Below, piece by piece: positions 23,588-32,367 of a stretch of DNA of 33,533 bases. Numbering within the stretch: position 1 is the stretch's first letter; each line of letters opens with the position of its first letter. Source of the stretch: Bacteroidota bacterium. Lineage in GTDB: Bacteria > Bacteroidota > Bacteroidia > Flavobacteriales_D > Crocinitomicaceae. Below the pieces are notes generated by a model. The model did no database searches and had not been told where the DNA came from. It saw nothing but the letters and a program-made list of their open reading frames with translations. The stretch is from NCBI GenBank assembly GCA_016866375.1, contig VGMK01000002.1, forward strand, positions 1-33,533, given 5' to 3'. The translations under genes and the position numbers were made by a program.

Positions 23588-24865
23588 ATGGTTAAAGTAT
23601 TCAAATTTGGAGGAGCCTCTGTTAAAGACTCGGCCGCTATACAAAATGTTGCGGAAATTCTAACAAAATATCCCGAAGATAGCATACTTGTTGTAATCTC
23701 AGCCATGGGCAAAACAACAAATAAGCTCGAAGAAGTGGTTTCTGCTTATCAATTGTCCGATGAAGCTTTATTCCTTCGTCTGATCAATGATCTTGAGGCC
23801 TTTCATTCCCAAATTTTACTTGCATTATTTTCTGATCGACAGCGTAAAATTTATCAAATTATTGAGACTATTTTCAATCAGTTAAGAATGAGATTTAGTA
23901 AACCGTTCTCAGAAAATTATTCTTTTGAATACGATCAAATTGTTTCGCTTGGCGAAGTTTTGTCGTCTCGAATTATAGATGCATATTTGACAGAGAAAGG
24001 GTTTTCTTCAGTTTGGACTGATGCACGTTCACTCTTGAGAACAGATAATAATTATCAGGAGGGAAATGTAGATTGGAAGAAGACTGAAGAGTTGATTCAA
24101 CAGAATTTAAGACCGCTTTTTACGCACAAAAAGATTATAGTTTCACAAGGTTTTGTCGGTCACACTTCTGAGGGAATGACTACCACATTAGGAAGAGAAG
24201 GGTCAGATTATACTGCGGGTATTTTTGCACACTGCATGCATGCTGAGAGCGTTACCATATGGAAGGATGTTCCTGGGATGCTTAATGCTGATCCAAAATT
24301 ATTCGAGGATACTGTTTTACTTAAACAAATTTCATTTAAGGAGGCAATCGAACTCTCTTACTATGGGGCAAGTGTTATACATCCTAAAACGGTGAAACCG
24401 CTCCAAAATAAAAACATTCCACTGTATGTCAAGTCTTTTATTAAACCTGACGAAAAAGGCACTGTCATACAAGCGAACAGTGATTTTGATAGTTTAGTTC
24501 CTTCTTACATCCTAAAATTCGACCAAGTTCTATACACTATTACACCAAAAGATTTTTCTTTTCTCGTGGAAGAAAATTTAAGCGGTATTTTTAAGCGTTT
24601 GGCCGATGCTCATGCGAAGATCAACATGATGCAAAATTCAGCATTGAGTTTTTCGATCCTTCTTGACAGAAAGAAAGTAAATCCAGATCAAGTGTTGCAA
24701 ATGTTTAGTGACAGCTATCACGTAAAATATAACGAGGGATTGGAGTTGATCACCATCCGTCATTATGATGAATCAACGATTCAAAAAGTTACCAAAAATA
24801 AAGAAATTTTAGTGCAACAAAGAACGCGACAAACGGCACGTTTAGTGGTGAAAAAAATAGAATAA
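23588..24865 (+). CDS. Aspartate kinase (monofunctional)
   Basis: Phosphorylates aspartate, the first step to lysine, threonine, methionine and diaminopimelate. The N-terminal kinase domain begins with KFGGASV (6-12), where A replaces the usual T or S; TTTLGREGSDYTA at 198-210 is the conserved substrate and ATP region. NADPKLF and YYGASVIHPKTV are further family signatures. The C-terminal part, from about 310, has the form of ACT domains for feedback control. There is no homoserine dehydrogenase fusion: the protein ends at 425 residues. It follows gpsA with no gap and would supply DAP precursors for the wall enzymes at the start of the window. Confidence 0.95.
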   Translation: MVKVFKFGGASVKDSAAIQNVAEILTKYPEDSILVVISAMGKTTNKLEEVVSAYQLSDEALFLRLINDLEAFHSQILLALFSDRQRKIYQIIETIFNQLRMRFSKPFSENYSFEYDQIVSLGEVLSSRIIDAYLTEKGFSSVWTDARSLLRTDNNYQEGNVDWKKTEELIQQNLRPLFTHKKIIVSQGFVGHTSEGMTTTLGREGSDYTAGIFAHCMHAESVTIWKDVPGMLNADPKLFEDTVLLKQISFKEAIELSYYGASVIHPKTVKPLQNKNIPLYVKSFIKPDEKGTVIQANSDFDSLVPSYILKFDQVLYTITPKDFSFLVEENLSGIFKRLADAHAKINMMQNSALSFSILLDRKKVNPDQVLQMFSDSYHVKYNEGLELITIRHYDESTIQKVTKNKEILVQQRTRQTARLVVKKIE

Positions 24866-24903
24866 TACCTGCTTTAAGTTAGTGTGATTTCTATGATTCC
24901 TAT

Positions 24904-24911
24904 TAATTTTA
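24904..24911 (+). promoter_or_regulatory. Probable -7 box (TAATTTTA) for feoAB
   Basis: TAATTTTA, the same octamer as upstream of rpe, ends four bases (CCCT) before the GTG start of feoA. The 50-base gap after the aspartate kinase holds no terminator and no recognisable Fur operator. Confidence 0.45.
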
Positions 24912-24915
24912 CCCT

Positions 24916-25140
24916 GTGTCTACATTATTAGATCTTGAGATAGAAAGTAGGGCAGTTATTCTGGAGGTGTTACCATCATCCTTCAGTCCAAAAATGGCAG
25001 AAATGGGCCTTATTGCGGGAGCAGAATTATCCGTTGCGTTCAAAGCTCCTTTTGGAGATCCCATTGCTATTGAGTTGAATGGAAGCTTGTTATCGTTGCG
25101 TAAAAATGAGGCGAGTCTTATAATAATACAATTGATATGA
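24916..25140 (+). CDS. feoA: FeoA, SH3-like partner of the ferrous iron transporter
   Basis: A 74-residue cytoplasmic protein with the SH3-like FeoA fold, needed with FeoB for Fe2+ uptake. The pattern is typical: a short start, FSPKMAEMGLIAGAELSVAFKAP in two adjoining strands around the conserved MGL-x-G-x turn, and a final strand GSLLSLRKNEASLIII. The GTG at 24916 is the start that gives the normal length and lies four bases after a promoter-like box. It overlaps feoB by four bases (ATGA). Confidence 0.93.
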   Translation: MSTLLDLEIESRAVILEVLPSSFSPKMAEMGLIAGAELSVAFKAPFGDPIAIELNGSLLSLRKNEASLIIIQLI

Positions 25141-27095
25141 CACTGAAAATAGGACTTTTTGGAAATCCAAATACAGGAAAAAGTTCTTTGTTCAATATGC
25201 TGACAGGGTTAAATCAACACGTGGGAAATTTTCCTGGTGTAACCGTTGAAAAAAAATACGGGGTAATCAAGCGTTCAGAGAAAACCTTCACTATCATCGA
25301 TTTCCCCGGGATTTATTCACTATATCCAACAAGTCAGGACGAACAGGTGGTGTACGATGTCTTAAAAGTACCGAATCACCTTGATTTTCCAGACATGGCA
25401 TGCGTTGTTCTGGATAGTTCTAATCTTTCTCGAAATTTATTGCTGTTAACTCAACTTTATGACTTAAAAATTCCAATTGTAGCTATTTTAAACATGTGGG
25501 ATTTAGTAGAGAAAAGAGGATTGACAATTGACCTCTCCAATTTAGAAAAAACTTTTCCGGGCGTGACATTCGTCCAGACTAATGCGCGAGTGGGTTTAGG
25601 TAAGGAAAGAATTTTAGAGGCTTTGGAAAAGACTGTAGAAACATCAAATTATTCTCCTGTAATTGATTCGTTTGAGTTAGCCAAAATTGAAGATAAAAAA
25701 AGTCAAGAAAATGATATTAAATCGCGATATGGCTGGATAAACGAGAAACTTCCTCATATTTTAAAAACCAAGCCTGGTGTTGAAGAGAGAACTAAGAAAA
25801 TAGACAAAATCTTAACACATCCTGTAATCGGCTATTTGATTTTTCTTTCGATTCTTTTCACTGTTTTTCAGTTTATTTTCAGTTTTGCTGTCATACCCAT
25901 GGATTTTATTGATTTAAAATTTAGTCAATTGGCAGAATGGGTTGGAACGACCATGCAATCAGGATTGTTAAATGACTTAGTTTCGCAAGGAATTATTCCT
26001 GGAATAGGAGGGGTTGTGGTTTTTATACCTCAAATCGCTCTTTTATTTTTCTTTTTGTCCATTTTAGAGGAAACGGGTTATTTAGCGCGAGTGGTATTTT
26101 TAATGGACAGATTGATGAGGCCATTTGGATTAAATGGTAAAAGTGTGGTTCCCCTGATGTCTAGTGTGGCGTGTGCCATTCCTGGGGTTATGGCTACTCG
26201 AACAATTGCAGATTGGAAGGAGCGTTTGATTACAATTTTGGTTGCTCCTCTGATGAGTTGCAGTGCGCGACTTCCTGTATTTACACTCTTAATTTCGTTG
26301 ACCATACCGAACGAAGATATTGCGGGAATATTTAATTTACAAGGAATTGTGCTCATGGGCCTCTATTTACTTGGAATTGTATCGGCCTTACTCGTCGCTA
26401 TCGTACTGAATAAACTTATAAAAATTAAATCTTCAGGATATTTACTTTTAGAACTTCCAAGTTATAAATCTCCCCGTTGGAAAAATGTGATTATTAACGT
26501 TTGGGAAAAGGTAAAAATATTTTCACTAGATGCCGGAAAAGTTATTCTGTCAATTTCAATTATTCTCTGGGCGCTGGCGACATTTGGTCCCGGCGACACA
26601 ATGGAAAATGAAGCAAAAAAACGAGAAGAATTGTTAGCATCTTCTGCACTTTCCGAAGATGAAAAAGAGCAACAAATTGCAAGCGTAAAATTGGAACACT
26701 CCTATATTGGAATGATGGGAAAAGCTCTTGAACCCGTGATAGCCCCTTTGGGTTATGATTGGAAAATCGGAATTTCTTTAATCACCTCTTTTGCTGCACG
26801 CGAGGTTTTTGTCGGATCCTTGGCGACTATTTATGCTGTACATGACGAAAGCGAGGAAAACGACCGATTAATCGACCGATTAAAAAAAGAACAAAAACCT
26901 GATGGCACCCCAGTTTACACATTAGCCACAGGGATGAGTTTAATGGTATTTTATGTTTTTGCTATGCAATGTATGGCGACACTTGCGGTAGTTAAAAGAG
27001 AGACGAACTCATGGAAATGGCCGATTATTCAAATTGTATTTATGGGGATTTTAGCTTACACGGCCTCTTTTTTGACGTTTAATTGTCTGTCATAA
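25137..27095 (+). CDS. feoB: FeoB, ferrous iron transporter
   Basis: Membrane Fe2+ transporter with an N-terminal G-protein domain. G1 is GNPNTGKS (9-16), G3 is DFPG at 55-58 and G4 is NMWD at 119-122. A helical insertion domain follows to about residue 225. The membrane part begins at about 240 and contains two Gate-type segments, with the conserved SCSARLPVFTLL and, in the second half, SFAAREVFVGSLATIY. A charged loop at about 500-530 (ENEAKKREELL...DEKEQQ) lies in the middle. At 652 residues it is somewhat short against the usual 700 or more, but no motif is missing. It is translationally coupled to feoA. Confidence 0.96.
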   Translation: MTLKIGLFGNPNTGKSSLFNMLTGLNQHVGNFPGVTVEKKYGVIKRSEKTFTIIDFPGIYSLYPTSQDEQVVYDVLKVPNHLDFPDMACVVLDSSNLSRNLLLLTQLYDLKIPIVAILNMWDLVEKRGLTIDLSNLEKTFPGVTFVQTNARVGLGKERILEALEKTVETSNYSPVIDSFELAKIEDKKSQENDIKSRYGWINEKLPHILKTKPGVEERTKKIDKILTHPVIGYLIFLSILFTVFQFIFSFAVIPMDFIDLKFSQLAEWVGTTMQSGLLNDLVSQGIIPGIGGVVVFIPQIALLFFFLSILEETGYLARVVFLMDRLMRPFGLNGKSVVPLMSSVACAIPGVMATRTIADWKERLITILVAPLMSCSARLPVFTLLISLTIPNEDIAGIFNLQGIVLMGLYLLGIVSALLVAIVLNKLIKIKSSGYLLLELPSYKSPRWKNVIINVWEKVKIFSLDAGKVILSISIILWALATFGPGDTMENEAKKREELLASSALSEDEKEQQIASVKLEHSYIGMMGKALEPVIAPLGYDWKIGISLITSFAAREVFVGSLATIYAVHDESEENDRLIDRLKKEQKPDGTPVYTLATGMSLMVFYVFAMQCMATLAVVKRETNSWKWPIIQIVFMGILAYTASFLTFNCLS

Positions 27096-27131
27096 ATCTA
27101 AATTAAGTGTGTTTTATCCTGTTTAGATTTA
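27093..27131 (+). repeat. Inverted repeat after feoB
   Basis: A perfect ten-base inverted repeat, TAAATCTAAA (27093-27102) and TTTAGATTTA (27122-27131), is separated by 19 bases and begins at the feoB stop codon. It is AT-rich and has no following T run, so it is a poor intrinsic terminator. It could be an mRNA 3' hairpin or a protein-binding site between feoB and dnaE. Confidence 0.5.
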
Positions 27132-27139
27132 AAAATTAT

Positions 27140-27147
27140 TACCTTTA
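27140..27147 (+). promoter_or_regulatory. Possible -7 box (TACCTTTA) for dnaE
   Basis: TACCTTTA fits TAnnTTTG except for the last base. It lies 21 bases before the dnaE ATG, which would give a leader of about 15-18 bases, unlike the four-base arrangement at mtnB, rpe, gpsA and feoA. Confidence 0.4.
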
Positions 27148-27168
27148 TAATTCCGACAATATCCTCTC

Positions 27169-30100
27169 ATGTATTTAGTTTTTGACACTGAAACAACGGG
27201 TTTGCCCAAGAATTTCAACGCTCCAATAAGCGATACTGAAAATTGGCCAAGAGTCGTTCAAATAGCCTGGCAACTCCATGACGAATGGGGAAATTTGTTA
27301 GAACAAAAGGATTTCATTATACGTCCTGTCGGTTTTAATATTCCATTCAAATCAGAGAGTATACATGGTATTTCAACGGAATTAGCAAGTATGGTGGGTG
27401 AGGAATTAGAGGATGTACTGTATTTCTTTCAGAAGAGTTTACAAAAAGCCAAGTTTATTGTGGGACATAATGTGAACTTTGATATTAATGTTGTGAGTGC
27501 CGAGTTTCACCGGACTGGACAGGAAGTTTCTATCGATAAACCGATATTGGACACGTGTACGGAACACACAGCCCTCTTACTCCAGCTGCCTGGCGGTAAA
27601 GGCGGTAAATATAAACTGCCAACCTTAACGGAGTTGAGTGAATATTTATTCGACGAAACTTTTGAGGAGGCGCATAATGCCTCTGCGGATGTTGAATCTA
27701 CAGCTCGCTGTTTTCTCGAATTAATTCGAAGGGAGTATTTCTCTTTGGAATCCATTATGCAGCACGCGGGTTTTTTTGAGGAATATAAATTAAAAAATCC
27801 TGACAAAATTTCTCTCGTTGGATTAACTCATGTTAACCTTAAAAAAGAAAGTGCCAAATTAAGACCCGGTATAAAAAAACAAGCGAATAATGGAGATTCA
27901 AGCAACCTAGACATTTCCTCTCTTACAAAACTACCGTTTGGGCATTTACATAATCATACGCAGTATTCAATCTTACAATCTACCACCGAGGTCAATGCAC
28001 TCGTGCATAGAGCTATTGAATACGAAATGGATGCGGTTGCTATCACGGATACAGGTAATATGATGGCAGCCTTTCATTTTGAGAAAGCTGTTTCCTCGTA
28101 CAACCAAAAAGTTATTGCTGAGCGAAATGAGTCGGAAGCCAAGGGAATTCCGTTCACAAAAAAAGAACTTTTACCAATCATTGGATGTGAATTTAACTTA
28201 TGCAAAAATCGATCAGATAAGACTCAAAAAGACAATGGATATCAAATCGTACTTCTTGCCAAGAATAAGGCAGGATACGAAAATCTGATGAAGTTAGCTT
28301 CTATTGCTTACACCGAGGGTATGTATTACGTACCGAGAATAGATAGGGAAATTTTATCTGCGCATGCGAATGATTTAATTGCACTTTCGGGGCATTTACT
28401 CGGCGAATTACCACATTTGATTTTAAATGTGGGTGAGCGCCAAGCCGAAGAAGCCCTTTTATGGTGGAAATCACTATTTGGAGATGATTTTTACCTTGAA
28501 TTAAATCGCCATCATTTAGAAGATGAAGAAAGGGTGAATGCTACATTGGTTGATTTTTCAAGAAAGCATAAGGTAAAAACTGTTGCGACAAATAATACTT
28601 ATTACCTGTCAAAAGAAGATGCTGTAGCTCACGATGTGCTCTTGTGTGTAAAAGATAATGAACTGGTTCAAACTCCAAAAGGAAAAGGCAGAGGCTATCG
28701 TTTCGGCTTAGAAAACGATCATTATTATTTCAAGACAAAATCGGAAATGATTGAATTATTTGCAGATATTCCCGAAGCCATTGAGAGTATTGGGGAAATT
28801 GTTCATAAGTGTCAACCCTATGGTCTTTCAAGAGATGTATTACTGCCTGCTTTTGAAATCCCAAAAGAATTTCAAGATAGCTTGGATCTCACAGATGGGG
28901 GAAAGCGAGGCGAAAATAATTATTTGCGTTATTTGACAATGGAAGGATCTAAAAAGAGATATACAGAAATAACGAAAGAAATTGAGGTTCGTATTGAATT
29001 TGAACTGGAAACAATTCAGCGAACAGGTTATCCTGGATATTTCCTTATCGTGCAAGATTTTTGTCAAGCAGCTCGCGATATGGGTGTTTCTGTCGGCCCA
29101 GGAAGAGGTTCAGCGGCAGGATCGGTGGTTGCATATTGCACAGGAATAACGAATGTAGATCCGATAAAGTATGATTTACTTTTTGAGCGTTTTCTTAACC
29201 CTGATCGTGTTTCCATGCCAGATATTGATATTGATTTTGATGACGAAGGAAGAGGCAAAGTAATTAATTATGTAATCAACAAGTACGGTGCAAATCAAGT
29301 GGCTCAAATCATAACCTATGGAACTATGGCTGCGAAATCGGCTATTCGTGATACTGCAAGGGTTATGAATTTACCACTTCCTGAGGCAGATCGCCTTGCA
29401 AAAATGATTTTTGATTTATCCTTGAAAGACACAATTAATCTTGACGAAGCAATCCTAGTGGATAAGTTGAGAAATCAAGAGGCAATCGCCGCGGCGAAAG
29501 AATTAAGAAAAATAGCCCAATCTAGAGGCTTAGAAGGTGAGGTATTGCGCAAGGCAATGGAAATTGAGGGGTCAGTTAGGAATACGGGAATTCATGCATG
29601 TGGTGTGATCATAACCCCCGACGACTTGACTAAATTTGTGCCTGTGGCTCTTGCAAAAGACTCTGATTTAGTCTGTACTCAATATGACAACTCCGTTGCG
29701 GAATCTGCTGGGCTACTCAAAATGGACTTTCTTGGTCTGAAGACGCTGACATTGATAAAAGATGCAGTACAATTTATCAAAGAGGTTCATCAGATTGAGC
29801 TCGATCCGGATTCATTTCCTATTGATGATGAAAAGACTTACACGTTATTTCAGCGTGGTGAAACGGTTGGAATATTCCAATACGAGTCGACAGGAATGCA
29901 AAAATATTTGAAGGAATTAAGACCCACAGAATTTGCAGATCTCATTGCCATGAACGCGCTTTATCGTCCCGGGCCAATGGAGTATATTCCATCCTTTTGT
30001 CGGAGAAAACACGGTGAGGAAGAAATTATTTACGACTTGCCTGAATGTGAGGAAAATCTAAAGGAGACGTATGGGATAACTGTATACCAAGAACAGGTCA

Positions 30101-31524
30101 TGTTACTGTCCCAAAAATTGGCGGATTTCACCAAGGGTGAAGCAGATACCTTGCGTAAAGCGATGGGTAAGAAAGACAGAAAAGTACTGGATAAAATGAA
30201 ACCAACATTTATCGAGCGTGCATCTGAAAAAGGCTTTCAACCCGAAATATTGAAGAAAATATGGAAAGATTGGGAAGCTTTTGCGTCCTATGCGTTTAAT
30301 AAATCTCACTCCACCTGCTACGCCTGGGTTGCTTACCAAACAGCCTATTTGAAGGCGAATTATCCGGCGGAATACATGGCGTCGGTTTTGAGTAATAATA
30401 TGAACGATATTAAGCAGGTCTCATTTTTCATGGAGGAATGTAGAAGAATGGGAATTGATGTCTTTGGGCCAGACATTAATGAGTCTAATTATGCATTTAC
30501 GGTAACACAAGCGGGAGCGATTCGATTCGGCCTTGGTGCCATAAAAGGAATAGGAGAGGGTCCGGTGGATATGATCATCAAGGAACGAAACTTAAACGGT
30601 CATTACTCCTCTATTTTTGATTTAACCAAACGATTACCCTCAAGCGCATGCAATAGGCGTGTATTGGAAAATTTAGTATATTCAGGAGGATTGGATTCAT
30701 TTAATAATATGCACAGGGCTCAATATTTTGTCCAAGATTCGAACGGTAAATTATTTTTGGAAACAGCGATTCGTTTTGGCAGTAGCCATCAAGGAAACAG
30801 CAATGCTGCTCAACAAACAATTTTTGAATTGTCCGATGAGGTAAGTGCTATTGAACCAACAATTCCGAAGTGTGACGAATGGCCAAGTATTTATAAACTC
30901 AATAAGGAAAAGGAGGTTGTTGGGATATTTATTTCTGGACATCCGTTAGACGATTTTAAAATAGAAATTTCTTCTTTTTGCAACGGAACGATTGGTATGT
31001 TGCAAAACATGAAACAGCATGTGAACAAAGAAATTATGTTAGCAGCCATCGTAACGGATGGTGAGCATCGTATGACAAAAAATGGAGATGCCTTTGGTAC
31101 CATTTTAATTGAAGATTATAATGATTCCTTCAAAATATTTTTATTCAAGGAAAATTACCTGAAATTTAAACACTTCATGGAGCCCGGAACCTTTGTAATT
31201 ATTAGAGGAAGAATTGAAGTACCGAAATATAGAACGGAACTAGAGTTTGTGATAAGCTCCATCGAGTTGCTGAACGAATTCCGAGAAAAGAAGACCAAGC
31301 AAATCTCCATAAAACTTTCAAATCGAGAGGTTGATCAGTTGATGCTCGATAAACTCAACAATTTATTTACACAGAATACTGGAAATTGCCAAGTGCATTT
31401 TACCATTTATGATGTTAACGAAGGAATAGAAATAAATATGCCGTCGCGGTCTGTACGTGTGAAGCCGTCTAAAGAATTGTTCCAGGAACTTGCCGCCCTT
31501 GATTTAAAATTCCGACTAAACTAA
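27169..31524 (+). CDS. dnaE: DNA polymerase III alpha subunit fused to an N-terminal proofreading exonuclease
   Basis: Replicative polymerase of 1451 residues. Residues 1-190 form a DnaQ-like DEDDh 3'-5' exonuclease with all catalytic residues: D6 and E8 (FDTETTG), D105 (HNVNFDINV), H169 and D174 (HNASADVES). A PHP domain starts at about 256 (HLHNHTQYS) but has lost several metal ligands. The polymerase core has GPGRGSAAGS (643-652), the catalytic aspartates D685 and D687 in PDIDIDFDDEGR, and D853 in KMDFLGL. The fingers, HhH and OB-fold regions follow, and the C-terminus resembles the tau-binding part of DnaE1. Proofreading and polymerisation are thus in one chain. It is preceded by feoB and followed by a convergent gene. 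Confidence 0.97.
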   Translation: MYLVFDTETTGLPKNFNAPISDTENWPRVVQIAWQLHDEWGNLLEQKDFIIRPVGFNIPFKSESIHGISTELASMVGEELEDVLYFFQKSLQKAKFIVGHNVNFDINVVSAEFHRTGQEVSIDKPILDTCTEHTALLLQLPGGKGGKYKLPTLTELSEYLFDETFEEAHNASADVESTARCFLELIRREYFSLESIMQHAGFFEEYKLKNPDKISLVGLTHVNLKKESAKLRPGIKKQANNGDSSNLDISSLTKLPFGHLHNHTQYSILQSTTEVNALVHRAIEYEMDAVAITDTGNMMAAFHFEKAVSSYNQKVIAERNESEAKGIPFTKKELLPIIGCEFNLCKNRSDKTQKDNGYQIVLLAKNKAGYENLMKLASIAYTEGMYYVPRIDREILSAHANDLIALSGHLLGELPHLILNVGERQAEEALLWWKSLFGDDFYLELNRHHLEDEERVNATLVDFSRKHKVKTVATNNTYYLSKEDAVAHDVLLCVKDNELVQTPKGKGRGYRFGLENDHYYFKTKSEMIELFADIPEAIESIGEIVHKCQPYGLSRDVLLPAFEIPKEFQDSLDLTDGGKRGENNYLRYLTMEGSKKRYTEITKEIEVRIEFELETIQRTGYPGYFLIVQDFCQAARDMGVSVGPGRGSAAGSVVAYCTGITNVDPIKYDLLFERFLNPDRVSMPDIDIDFDDEGRGKVINYVINKYGANQVAQIITYGTMAAKSAIRDTARVMNLPLPEADRLAKMIFDLSLKDTINLDEAILVDKLRNQEAIAAAKELRKIAQSRGLEGEVLRKAMEIEGSVRNTGIHACGVIITPDDLTKFVPVALAKDSDLVCTQYDNSVAESAGLLKMDFLGLKTLTLIKDAVQFIKEVHQIELDPDSFPIDDEKTYTLFQRGETVGIFQYESTGMQKYLKELRPTEFADLIAMNALYRPGPMEYIPSFCRRKHGEEEIIYDLPECEENLKETYGITVYQEQVMLLSQKLADFTKGEADTLRKAMGKKDRKVLDKMKPTFIERASEKGFQPEILKKIWKDWEAFASYAFNKSHSTCYAWVAYQTAYLKANYPAEYMASVLSNNMNDIKQVSFFMEECRRMGIDVFGPDINESNYAFTVTQAGAIRFGLGAIKGIGEGPVDMIIKERNLNGHYSSIFDLTKRLPSSACNRRVLENLVYSGGLDSFNNMHRAQYFVQDSNGKLFLETAIRFGSSHQGNSNAAQQTIFELSDEVSAIEPTIPKCDEWPSIYKLNKEKEVVGIFISGHPLDDFKIEISSFCNGTIGMLQNMKQHVNKEIMLAAIVTDGEHRMTKNGDAFGTILIEDYNDSFKIFLFKENYLKFKHFMEPGTFVIIRGRIEVPKYRTELEFVISSIELLNEFREKKTKQISIKLSNREVDQLMLDKLNNLFTQNTGNCQVHFTIYDVNEGIEINMPSRSVRVKPSKELFQELAALDLKFRLN

Positions 31525-31548
31525 AAAAAAGACTGCCCGGAGCAGTCT
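31523..31548 (-). terminator. Intrinsic terminator of the NIF3/zinc-ribbon operon
   Basis: On the - strand a seven-base-pair stem AGACTGC/GCAGTCT with a five-base loop (TCCGG) is followed by eight T residues (complement of 31523-31530). It lies 21 bases beyond the zinc-ribbon stop and its T tract reaches into the dnaE stop codon. On the + strand the stem is followed only by a broken T stretch (CTTTTATGGCTTTT), so it could stop dnaE transcripts weakly. Confidence 0.85.
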
Positions 31549-31569
31549 CTAATACCTTTTATGGCTTTT

Positions 31570-32364
31570 CTATTTAGATGCAGCTTTTTTTCTGCTCGAT
31601 TTGACCTCTTTGCCTTCCTCAATACCGTCAAATGGGACTAAAATTCTGCCACAGTGCTCACACACAATAATTTTCTTTTTAGTAACTATATCGAGTTGTC
31701 GTTGAGGGGGTATTTTATTGAAGCAGCCGCCGCACGAACCGCGCATAACCTGTACGACTGCAAGACCATTTTTAGCATTATTTCTCAAGCGTTCGTATGC
31801 ATTGATGAGCCTTCCTTCAATATTTTTTTTGGCAGCATCAGATTCTCTTTGGAATTGTTCCTCTTCTTTTTGAGTTTCTCTAATGATGGCATCAAGCTCT
31901 GCTTTTTTATGGTCTAAATCTGCCTGTTTTGAGGTTAATTTTTCCGTTGCCTCGTTTAAAACTTCTTGCTTATTTTCAATTTTAAATTTTGCCTCTTTAC
32001 TCTTCTTTTCATGCAATTTAATCTCCAATTCTTGAAATTCCACTTCCTTCGAAAGGGACTCAAATTCACGATTGTTTCGCACGTTATTTTGTTGCTCTTT
32101 GTATTTTGCAATGGCCGTTTCAGAATCCTTGGTGGCCATTTTTCTGTCGTTAATCTCTGTTTCTAATTCATTAATTTCATCATTGATTTTTCCTATGCGA
32201 GTGGTTAATCCGCTCACCTCGTCTTCTAAATCTTGAACCTCAAGAGGTAATTCTCCTCTAATAGTTCGAATTCTGTCAATTTCAGAATCAATTTTTTGAA
32301 GATTAAAAAGGGCGTCTAATTTTTCCGCTACAGTGGCTTCTTTCTTTGTTGCAGTTGCTGCCAT
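31570..32364 (-). CDS. Coiled-coil protein with C-terminal C4 zinc ribbon
   Basis: A 264-residue cytoplasmic protein of the widespread C4-type zinc-ribbon family (DUF164, with CT398 as a structural example). Residues about 14-195 form a long charged coiled coil rich in E, K, D and Q. The C-terminal zinc ribbon has CGGC (C211, C214) and CEHC (C235, C238), separated by IPPQRQLDIVTKKK. The molecular role is not established; links to RNA, secretion or NIF3 proteins have been proposed for relatives. It begins three bases after the NIF3-family gene, a pairing commonly seen in Bacteroidota, so the two probably act together. Confidence 0.92.
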   Translation of the reverse strand: MAATATKKEATVAEKLDALFNLQKIDSEIDRIRTIRGELPLEVQDLEDEVSGLTTRIGKINDEINELETEINDRKMATKDSETAIAKYKEQQNNVRNNREFESLSKEVEFQELEIKLHEKKSKEAKFKIENKQEVLNEATEKLTSKQADLDHKKAELDAIIRETQKEEEQFQRESDAAKKNIEGRLINAYERLRNNAKNGLAVVQVMRGSCGGCFNKIPPQRQLDIVTKKKIIVCEHCGRILVPFDGIEEGKEVKSSRKKAASK

Positions 32365-32367
32365 TGG

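Noticed and set aside
24866..24915. Fur operator upstream of feoA
   Set aside because: I looked for a GATAATGATAATCATTATC-like palindrome and saw none in this gap.
26861..26883. Tandem copies of CGACCGATTAA in feoB
   Set aside because: They encode a repeated DRL-type stretch in a charged loop and keep the frame; too short and local to be a functional repeat.
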